Assembly (NCBI GenBank): GCA_959347315.1
Contig: OY365818.1
Location: 1,043,964-1,107,963 of the forward strand
Direction of reading: 5' to 3'
DNA: 64,000 nt
DNA from: Bimastos eiseni
Lineage: Eukaryota; Annelida; Clitellata; Crassiclitellata; Lumbricidae
Shown one piece after another: positions 22,735 through 34,600 of this stretch (its first letter is position 1; every line of letters begins with the position of its first letter). The notes under the pieces were generated by a model that saw nothing but the letters and a program-made list of their open reading frames with translations, was not told the origin of the DNA and did not search any database. The position numbers and the translations under genes were made by a program.

Positions 22735-24550
22735 CAGAAAAAAGAGAAGGAGAGAGAAAGGAAGAGAGAACGACAGGCAGAGAGAGAGAGAAAAAAAAAG
22801 AGAGAGAGCGCGCGAGAGAGAGAGGGGGAAGGAAGAAAAATCGGGGAAAAGAAAGAAACATGGAGAGACAGAAAGAGAGACAGACAGACAGAGAAAGAAA
22901 GAAAAAGGGAGACATATATATATACATACATATATATAGGCATATATATACATATATATAAAAGGAGATAGAGAGAAAGAGAAAGAGTGTGAGGCAAAGA
23001 GGAGAGCGAGACTCACAGACGAATTGTCATGTTCGTGAGGGACCACTGTCTAATAATTATCATTGGCAATAATCAACCTCTGAACGCCAACAATTGATAC
23101 CTAATCACATATATAGCGCAGGTAAGCACATTTGTACGTAAGGCATGTATGAATGTATGTATCTATGTATGTAATGATGTATGTATGCATGTATCAATGC
23201 TCTATTTTTTTGACGGGATTAATAGAAAACGACGGTCATGGTTTTCATGTATGTATTATTTTTTATGTATGGATGGATGGATGTATGCATGCATATACAT
23301 ATATGTATATGTATGTATCTATGTTTGTATGTACATAACATCGCATCGCATAGAAGTGATTCTAGCATTGTGTTGTAGTATACTTAAGAATCCAATCGCT
23401 CTGCACTTGTCAGTCGCTCTCGACGGCCTTTGTCGTCGCCAGAGAATTGAAACGTTATCGAAGAATCGATGACTTACGTCGAGTCATTTGTTTCGACCGT
23501 CGAAACACACTTAAATCCACTGCAAAAGAAACGGACAGAAACTGTCGCCAGTGCTGGAGGAGGGAGGGGAAGCGAGTTACAATGATCGAGACGGGGCTGT
23601 TTGTCGTGCGACTGTCCAATATCGACGAATCTCATTGAAAGGAGCAGCGCTTCGGATCAGAAAGCACTCGGATCTCGGAACACGCATCAACAAGTCCCAT
23701 TGACGTTTGCGGAGTCTTTCTACGGAAGCCACGACTCTTTCTTTGGTTCGTTAAACGACGCCCGGTAAGACGCACAGAACTCCATTCTCAAAAGCCTTTT
23801 CCATTTGGCGTCCTGCTTTTAAACGACTGCCACTCGAAAATCGTTCGTCGCGATTGTTACAATCCGCTGGAAACGCGGCTTTCAGGGGACCAAGCAACCG
23901 CTCGGCAAACACCATCAAGTGATCGTGTGTTTGACGAGTGGTTACCGGTGAAATGCTATCGACCGTCGTCGACGACGCATAAGCCAGTTGCACTACGGAA
24001 AATAATAAGCAGACGACGGCGGTGAAGCGGGAAGCCCGGAAACCCATCCATTACGTCTGTATAGAAGATCGCGAAGGACTCCCTGCGCCCTGTTTGCGAA
24101 AGGAAGAAACGTACGATTGATGCGCTGGATGTGCAGACGTGGCCGAGCCAGTATCGAATGCGGACCCCGTGTTTCTTGGTCGTTCTTCGGTTACGCTGGT
24201 CTGGCGCAGACCAAAGAGACGGTTGGCATCAGCGAGACGGACTGACGCACGGACGTATACGGTTGCCGGAGTCTGCCGGAGTTTGCTGACTGATAATACG
24301 ATAACTTTCATGGCGAACATTGGATGCGGAAGGAAAAAGCGTGCGAGCACACGTGCCCTGGTGAGCGCAGAGAGCGAGAGATGGTTTGGCGGTGATTGTG
24401 AGAAGAAGGCGAATGAGATTTTGGATATCGTTGCAAGCGTTGCTAAGTGTGCTGTCAATACGATGACTGATAGGATTACCGGATTACAAAGGAAGGGACT
24501 TGATTCGTCCATTTTGACTCTCTGTCTCTCTCTGTCTCTCTGTCTGTCTC

Positions 24551-24595
<45 letters not shown>

Positions 24596-27500
24596 CTTCT
24601 CGACCGCCTTTGTTTGCCACAGTTATAACTGATCTTTTGGCTTGCGAAGAACAAAGAGAAACGCCAGCGAGATCTTGTGGTAGAACGTGATTGGCCAGCA
24701 ATTATGGCTCACTCATTGCATTGTATTACATTGCATTGTATTGAATTTACGAATTTATATAACGTCTCTCCCAGTACAACCTAATCAGAGGCGCTTCCAG
24801 CGCGGAAGACAATTCTTAACAACACGGGCAGAAACAGAGGCACCCCAGTCAAAATCAAAGAGCGAGTCGGAGAGGGGATATCACTCCAAAGCAAAGGGCC
24901 ATAAATTCGGTACTTCGCAAGGATCGTCCGTGTCCGGGATACAAAGAGGTCACGAAGAGGACAACATCCTCACTCCACCTCTGTTCGGACTCTAACAGTG
25001 CCAGTCCCAAGCCTGGGCTGAGGAGGAGGAGGAGGGCGACGCTAATGGTGTCTGCTTTCACACGGTGTCGTTTAACTGCAACTAACTGATCCATCCTATA
25101 TTCCATCCATTCAGTCGTCCAGTCCACCCTATTTGCTCAGTCCATGCTTACAATAGTGAATACATTCATTCAATCCAGGCCAACTCATCGATCTTAGTTG
25201 CACACATCTTTGTCGTCGAATTGCGGCAAACTGACGTTAAAGCGGCGAAATCCCGTCATATACCGAACACCGCAACACTTCATTTGCTGCCGGTCTTCAA
25301 GAATGCTGCCGGGGAGGAGAGAAACAAGAAGGGACGGCCGAGAGAGAGGGATGAATCACAGCGATGAACGGAAAAGCCATTTCGACTGTGAAAGCGACGG
25401 CTGAATGGAAGAAAGCGAGCGATAATTGGAGAGGAAGAGATCTATGGCTCGATGACAAGTAATCGCGATCGGACGAGCGCACCGACACCAAAGACAATAT
25501 GACAAATTCCGAGCTAGACAGGCAAAACGAGACGCAACAAGTATTTCATCATAACCGCTCTGCCCTCCGACAAATCCTTCTTAGCGACCGACGTTGTCCG
25601 CTTTTCTTTATTTCGACCGACCTCTACCCGCTTCCCCGACGCGAGCGGAGACGGGGAAGGCCATAAATCAGCCTGGGAAGATTTAGCCGATCAAGACGCT
25701 GGCACGGCCTCAGGCGACGCGGCTAGGCCCGCCGGCGCGAATCAATAAGAAAGCGGCGGTCTCGCTCATCTGACCTCCGTGGTCTGAATTATTTCCAATG
25801 CGTAATAAACTGCTATGAGCAGTAATTGTCTTATCAAAAAGGGATTTTTACGATAATTGATTTATTTCTTATAATCAGAAGACGAGGCTGGGACGTTGGC
25901 GGTCGTATCAGAAGCCGGATTTAAGGGACGCTGCGAGGTTTGGCCCCGATGTATAGGAAGAAGATTATGACGGGGAAATCTGTATATACACTGATTCACG
26001 GTGGGTGTCGCTGGAAATCTGTATATACAGGATTTGAACGTTCATTCGTTGAGAGGATGGTGAAAGGGAGTTGAGATAGAAAGTGGATTACGACAGAGAG
26101 ATTGAACGCTCCACGGATGCAATTTAAAACTAATTTTATATTATGCAGAAATTGAAAATCTGCGTTGTTTGTAATTTTGCAGTCGTAATCGCAAGTGTCA
26201 TCTGTGACGTAGTTTGCAATTTCTGATTGTAGTTACAATCTAATATAGCGCCACTAGGAATTGTAATTTCAAATTTTAATCCTAAATTAATATAGCGCCA
26301 ATGCCTTAAAGACTTGTGCGAGGCGATTTCTACCTTAAATGTTGACAACTTTATAAAAAGGAATGATCTTCAAGTTTAAGCGCTCGCAGAAAGAGATTAA
26401 CTATTCGTTACAACATAATTCAGGTAATTATGCGATATAATGAGGTTTTGTTTGACGTTATTTTTTAATTAATTTGATGTTCTATAGGGCCTAAGAAGCG
26501 GCTTTTGTAAGAGATCAAACACGGCAACATCTTATGCTTTGTATTTCCAAATTAATTTGTGCGTTTTGAGCATTGTTTTCACGCCATATTAGATAACAAT
26601 GGGCAGGTTCTTCACTGTCTAGTCTATAGTCCGATGTGGTATATTGTAGCCTAGTCTAGTGTAGTCTAGTTTAAGGCTCACCCTTTTCCATTCTTGTTTG
26701 TTGTTCTCTGTGCCTTGCGTTCTCTGCAGCCATCTTGATCAGACCCTGAATGTTGGCAAGCAGGGCCTCGATGGAGTATTGCCCGGCCGCAGAGGACGCC
26801 TCCACGGCAGCCGAAGACGGAGGAAAGACAGACACAGGGGATCTTAGGCCCTCGTCCCGGTCGAAGAGACGAAGAGAAAAGGCAGAGGAGATGTCGTCAA
26901 CATCCCCTCCTCTATCTTCCTCATCCTCATCTTCATCCTCCTCATCGTCCTCGTCGTCCTCCTCTTCCTCGTGACAGTGACTGCTTGCCCTCTCTGACTT
27001 GAGGTCGTGACTGCAAACGTCATCGTCACGGGGTGTCACGTGACTGGTCACAAGATGGCGGACGTCGGTACCTGAGACAGGAAGTGACGTTTGATGACGG
27101 GCTGCGATCATAGTATTCGTGTCTTTGGTTCTGTTCGTGCATTCATCCATTAGTTCACTCATTCATTCATTCATTCATTCATTCAAACAGTCAATCAATC
27201 AATCAAACAGTCATTCATTCATTCATTCGGTCAACCGTTCGTTCGCTGTATATCATTCGTTCTTTCTTTCTTTCGTTCATTCATTTCTTCATTAATAAAT
27301 TGTTCATTCATTCATCAACGCTTCTGAGTAGATCCATTGAAGGAGCGCTATATAAATGCTCCAACTAAATAAATAATTCGTCAACACATTCGATCTTTAA
27401 TATAATGTTCATTCGTTAATTAATTCTTCACTTATTTTCGAGCGCTGCTTCTTTCGTCCCTTTATCAATTAAATGCCCAGTATCCTCAGAGCGTCACATC

Positions 27501-28493
27501 TTAGTCAACGGCTTTGAAAATGCGTGTCAGTCTATGTTTGTTTAATATTGTTTAATATTGTTTATTTAAACACTTATGGCGCAAGCAAATAATGTGACTG
27601 TTTGTAAGGGCGGTTAGGGGCGAATGAGGTGGCTAACATAATGTATTGATTAGACGGTTGATGGCTTGTAATCGAACAGTTGCTGCTCGGACTTCCGAAG
27701 GACACGGACGGTCGTTTTATGTTTTAATTTTTACACTAGTTTAGGCACTGTATATTATGTTGTGAATAAAGACAATTCAGAGAAGAAAGAGGACGTCTCA
27801 CGATCCTTGGAGTTCCGTAATTTTAACTGAAGGAAAAGAAAGTTGAAGATTATAATGCGCTACATGAGAACCAACATCTACTCACCCGCGCTTCTGAATC
27901 TATCGTCTGCCGCCACATCGTCACCATTCATGACGTCAGAGTCTACGTCACTGTCTGCACCATTCTCGTCTCTTCCATGTCCTCCCCTTCCTGATTCTCC
28001 AACTCCTCCTCTTCTCCCGATTGAAACCTCCATCTTCTCTTGCCTCTCCTCCGAGTCAGAGTCGAATCTATTGCCCTGTGAGTCGCCGTTTGAGCTCTCA
28101 CAACGGTTACCGCCGTCTGAAAGGAACACGGAGACGGCAAAGCTGCAAATTAGGATGAAGGTAATACTAATAAGATTTACCTAAACTGTTGAATCAAATC
28201 CTTAGGGCCTACTCCACATTGTTCCCACTCCAATTAATTATTATTAATTTAGGTGTATCACTCAGAGCCCACGGTCTTCTGCTGGGCTCAATATATACAT
28301 ATTCAATTGAATTGAAACTTCAATTCTACGCAATTTTATAGTAATATATTTTCTGTCATATATTACGATTACATATACCTTCCTTGTGTATTCTAATCGA
28401 TTATATTCTACTCCTATTCTAATCTGATCTGTCAAAATCCAATCAAATCTTTTCCAGTCTATTCCGTTTTAGTCGATTCTAATCCATTATGTC

Positions 28494-28573
<80 letters not shown>

Positions 28574-28600
28574 AATAATGATAATAATAATAATAATAAC

Positions 28601-28635
<35 letters not shown>

Positions 28636-31600
28636 TAATAATAATAATAATAATAATAATAGCAGCCACAAGGAAACACACAAAATATTCTGAGCTAGAG
28701 AAGAAATACACTTTTGTTCCAATCGCTATAGAAACCTTCGGTCCCCTCAATAGTGAGGGCCTCGCCTTTCTGTCTGAGACTGGACGCCGACTTTCGACAA
28801 CTACCGGTGACACCCGAGAGACAAACTTCCTTTTCCAGAACTTGTCGGCATTGATCCAACGTTTCAATGCGGTGGCTTTTCAGGGCACCATGTCAAGATT
28901 ACAATCCACTGACAAGCGGCGACCCAGATAGCCTGATGACAGATCCGTTGGCAATGCCAATGATGAATAACACTATATGTGACATAATAACAATAATAAT
29001 AACAATAATAATAATAATAATTCATTATCCATGGAATAGTTGGTTTTAGAGACCACAAGGAGGGTAGAGTGATGGATGAAACTGAGATTGAGGACCAAGG
29101 CTTAATCTGAATTAACGAGCATTAAATAGGCCTACTAATATTAGACGAGGAAGAACAGATGAGAACTAATTAAGATTATTTGATCGCGTTAGCTGATCAG
29201 CCCCAACACGTAAAGTAGGTGAAAGTGAAGGTCGCCAGTTCAATACGTGATTATAATATTGTCTAAACTCTAAATATACATATATATATATACATTTATA
29301 TGTAATATCAAAATATGTATGATGCATCCACAACATATGTAAAATTTTAATAGCCGTCATAAACAGACAAATGGCAGTCGCTGACCTGTATACTCGTTGA
29401 TCGAGTGACCTTTGTAGGGTTTGTTGACCTCTAGGTTCAAAGGTTTCTCCGATGACTCAATGGCAGCAGACGACCCTGATCGTCCTCCTCCCCCACCCCC
29501 TCCGTTTGTCCTCTGGACGTCCGTTACGTGAACTATGACCCCGGAGGAGTTAGTCTCGTATCCACCGATTCGCCGCTCTGGACAACTCTCTACAGATCTG
29601 CAAACACCATACACGACTAGACGCTATGATGCAGTTTTAACAAGAGATAATGTGACATAACATGACGTAATGTAACATGACGTAACATAACACAGCGTAG
29701 CATTAGCCCACACACAAATAGATAATGATATTATGTTACTCCATGCCAAAAGATGATGTAACATAAGTTCTATATCATCACCTACCATAACATGACGTAA
29801 CATAGTGCTAAACTCTCAAGTAGGGCTTTAGAAATTTCAGACTTGACAATTACTATTATTACTACTACCGTTTCTATAGTGTTCTTATATATTTATCTAG
29901 AGCCTTTATATGAGCCGCTGCGTTACCTTGGCGACCCAACATCAGATACGGAAACGTTCCTGATTCCACCGACTGAAGGGGATGGATGGATATCCTCCCG
30001 GTGAAGAGCTCCAAGGCCGTATCCGGATGCTGCTGCTGCTGCGGTCATAGCGAGGTTCATCATCCCGTGAGGGTATCCAAAGGGCATCAGAGGAAGGTGG
30101 GTGACCTGTGGGGCGTAGTTGTAACAGTTGCCGAACATCGTTGACTTCTTAAAGTCGATGTAGGAGAGGTAACTGTGACTCGGTGCACTCGGTCCGTAGC
30201 CCAGCACCTTCTTGGCGTCGGCTGCAAGGCAGGGAAGAAGAGGTATCTTGGTGTGCTTTGCTATGCCAGGCAATGCTATGGTAGGCTATGCTATTTGTTT
30301 TTCAATCAATCAATTAATCAATCAATCGATCAGTCAATCAATCAAACAATCTGTTAATCAATAAGTCAATCGATCAATCAATCAATTAATTAATTAATAA
30401 TTCACTCAATAAAACTTTATACAGCAATCAAGATATCTACTCAGAGCCGCTCGCGGCCCAGCGTCGGCGAAAGAAGACAGATTTAAGAGTTGAATAGAAA
30501 TGGAGTTGAGAGTTCCTACCTCCGCACTGCTTGTAATATGGCAGTGCCAATCTCAAGAAGGAATAAAGAAGGAGGGCGACGCTGATGATATTCGCTATGT
30601 ACCATAATGTGTCGTCAAATTGCAACTATACCACTAGGCAAGAGTCGAAGATCCAATGGGAGGCGACTTCTCGCAGACGAACCATGATATATTGCTTTAT
30701 GCCTGGGACTAGTCCCTTATACCAAGTGTTATGATATATATGCTATTCCATGTAACTGCGCTTTTGGTACGTAATGGCACGCTGTGTCATACTATAGCAT
30801 CTTCCTCACGATTGAATGGCATCATCCACTATGTTGGGAATCCGAACGGTGACGCCGTGATTAAGTTAGACTCCGTGACTATAGGCCTGCTGGTGGTTCC
30901 CGGCATGGGCTCTACAACGGTCCAATCCAGGAGCTTCGTCTACGCGGGTCCACCAGCTGGAACAACCTTCTCTCTATCTTCCCGCTGCCGCCTTCCGGAG
31001 GCGCATGATAGATTTTCTGCTCTCCGCTAAGCTATGTTTTGAGCTGCTATTGAGCACCTCTGCTCTTGAGTGGCGCTGTATAAATGTTTCTTTAAAGGTT
31101 ACAAATTACAAATTACAAGTTACAAGTTACCGCTTGCACACTTTATAAATCTCGAAGTTTCCACGACAACGTTATGATTACGACTATAAGTGCGAAACAA
31201 GAGTCTAACCAATGAGACGATTATGAGCGTAGAAATCGGAGAATCCGTTGAGTTTCGACCTCTTCAGTTGCTCCAAAGTGTCTGGTGTGATGAGGGCTGA
31301 CCTCTTCGGTGGGCGACCAGGGCGAGCGCTAAAGAACAACGAATAACAAAACATGTACAACCAAACAACAGCAACAATGACTGAAACTCTGGTCAACTCA
31401 ATTGTGGTTCCTTACCGCACAATTGCAATTCATATAGAACTCGGTTAAATATATATCAGCACGAACGGTGGTGAAGAATCTGACCTCATTAACCCTCATT
31501 AAGATATGAGTAGAACTGAAGTCAATTTGCGGTCGCAGTAGTAAACTTTAACATGTAAACTCCTCCACAGCTTGCAGTGCCAGTACCAAGCCTGGATGAA

Positions 31601-34600
31601 GAGGGAGAATGACGCTGATGATCTATGCTGTTACACATCGTCGCCAAATTGAGGCAACACAAACATTGGCATTCTCGATTCCTATTTCCCGTACAACAGC
31701 TATCTTTGCTAAATCGTACATTCTGTAGGGCTTATAAAGACCTTTCTCTGGTGTTTCGTCTCTTCACAATATCGTCTATTGGCATATTTAATGGCCATTT
31801 GAGGACTTACCATTTTATTCGGACTGGAGTTGAAAGCGCTATTGAGCAATTTCATTGAAAGGGCGCTACATCAATTTTCCAATGAAAGAATGAAATGATG
31901 TCAATAGAAGCTGCTGATAAGAAATCCTAAGACATCATTCAGTCGGGGCGTCGATTTGAACCGACGACAGTTGCCTCGAAAACCCAGCACTATGACCACT
32001 AGACCAAAGCGACCAAGATTTGATTTATTCGCATTTATATGCATTCTATCGATACTCTTCCCTAAACCCGTCACCGTCGTCCTCCATCTTCTCTTCCACC
32101 GCAATCGGCTTCAGAGACAGACGATTCCTGCCCAGCCAGGCGTGTCTACGCACACCCATCATCTTCCACAGGCGTCCAGGCATTTTCCGCTCAACCCATC
32201 CGTGTCTTCGTCGAAATCTAGCGCCGCATTCTCACGTCTCGTAGTTTCCTTACGCCCGTCCGTCAGGCGGGGAAGGGGCGGTGGTTTCAACGGGGGAAGG
32301 TGCGTGGGAAACAACCCACACAGATTCGAGCAGGCGAGAGGAATGAGGGAAGGGTGGGCCTCAAGTTCTATCGAGCGATTTATTCGTTTAGTGTCAGAGT
32401 GGGCGAGTACCACACCGACCGGTCGATTTCAGCTTCGCATTAGTTACAGTTCAGATCAGGTTCACTCGTCAGTCCCTCTGTCCTGCCATCATCCGGTCAA
32501 TGTCCACTACACTTCCGGTCAGCCCCGCGAGTTCATCCAATTTGCTGGCCGAGCGACGGAGTTGACCAGCGCGGACGCTGAGTAATCGCAGCCGTCATAT
32601 CCGGTCAGTTCGTGTGGTCAACTGTCCACGGATGTGGTTGACCTGGTCATCAGTTACAGGAGGGGTCAGTCGCAGACAGGCCGTTGATCGGTGCCTCCTT
32701 ACTAATTGTCTGACCTCGGGGTCCGTTCCGTACTGTCAGCTGTGTCGCCTCTCTCGAACGCGGTCAGCTGGTCGACGGGGCGAGACCAGACGCACGCCGA
32801 TCGAACGGAAGCGAGAAGATATGCTGCCGAGGAACTGTCAGCGAAGAAATGTCTCCAGGGAATTGACAACGGAGAAATGTCTCCAGGGAATTGTCAGTGA
32901 ATTAGTTGTCTCTGCCTCTCTTCCAAGGAACTGCCGGCAAAGTAAATTTCTCTAACATATTGACACCTTTGAAATGTCTCCAAGGAATTATCACCAAGGA
33001 AATGCCAATGAAGAAATCTCCCGTAAGTGAGAAATTTCCTCAAACTAATAGAAAAGAAATGTGTCTAATGATTTGTCACAAGAGAAATGTCTATCGAAGA
33101 AGAAACGTCTCCAAGAAATCGTCTGTTAAAAAATCCCCAAAAGAATTGTCAGTGAAGAAATGTTTCGTCAATAACTGTCAGTTATTCGGTCGTTTATTCG
33201 ATCGTTCGGCTCATCAGCTTCAATCAATAGGACTTTTGGTCAGTCAGTCTGACACCAAGTCATTCGGTCCACGAGGTTCATTCGGGCGTTTATTCGGTCC
33301 ATGTGTTTAATTCAGCCGGTTTAGAAATAACGCGCGACGTTTCTCGATCTAATTGAAAACGTGAGACCCGCGACAACGAACTCCCCTTCCACCCATCGAC
33401 CGAACAATGTTCGGTCGATGGGTTGAAGGGGAATTGGTTTTAAACTCAGTCAGACACTGTCATTCCTTCGTTTATTCGGTCATTCGGTTCATTCGGTTAG
33501 GTATTCGGTCAGATTGCAAATCATTTGTTCGGTCTCTTTCATTCAGTCCATCAGTCAGTGGGGTCGTTTTCTTATTCGGTCGGTGGAAAGACCGATGATA
33601 CAATCGGTCGATTCGGTGGAAGGGGAGTTCGGTGTCCCGGGTCTCACGTTTTCAATTAGATCGAAAAACGTCGCGCGTTATTTCTGAACCATTTGTTAAA
33701 TCAAGATACCGTCGACGCGTTCTATTTGGTGAGCAAACACGGATGGCGTCGTTGACAGTCAATCCTAAGCCCACGTCGAGAGGAGGAACGAGGACTTGCG
33801 CCACACCCGGTTCCCTCTCGATCCATCCCATCCGATACTACTACACCTCTGCCACCCCACCGCACTCGCTGGCCATCTCTCTCAGCCCACTCTGTCTCTG
33901 TATGTCTCTGTCTCTGTATGTCTCTGTCTCTGTCTGTCTCTGTCTGTCCTCTGCCGCTTTCTGAGTCTCCCTCTGTCTCTCTCGTTCTTACTTTCTGTGC
34001 CAAGTCTACCTCCCTTTGCTCTCTGTCTCTGCTTGTCCCTGCATGTCTGTTTCTTTCTGTCGCCCTGCCTCCATGCTCCTTCTCTCTTCCCCTGCTCTAT
34101 CGTTCCTCCCGTCGTCTCTGCCTCTCTTCCAACTCTGCCCATCCTCTCCCATTCCGAGTCTCCATCTGCGCCTCACTCACTCCGTCTCCCTCACTCTACC
34201 GTCACCCCTTTCGTTACGCTGCCTCCATCTGGCCATTCCGCCGATTCACCATCCACGTCTCTCTTCCTCCGTCTCTCTCACTCTCCCAGCACCCCTCCGT
34301 AACGCTCCCTCCCTCCCCATGCGTGGCCCGGCTCCCTCCTCTCCCTCCCTCGACCCTCATCGGGGCGTCGGATTAAATACAGATCGAGCAAATGAACGGG
34401 TCGAGATTAAACAGCGGCCGATGTCGTTTACTTAGCGCGCATCAGGTGTTTGTGTTCGCCCTATCGTCGTCCGAATATGTCTCTCTCCATTATATGCGCC
34501 CAAATCGCGCCGCCATCGACGTATGCCCCCTTCCTCCACTGGCCGACACCGCGAAGGCCTCGATGGCCCGCCGACGAGGACCATCTCCGGCCCTTCACCG

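Noticed and set aside
22645..23046. Ser/Phe/Leu-rich frames of 100 or more codons next to the dachshund exon
   Set aside because: They read through purine-rich microsatellite; only 22426-22638 has splice and domain support.
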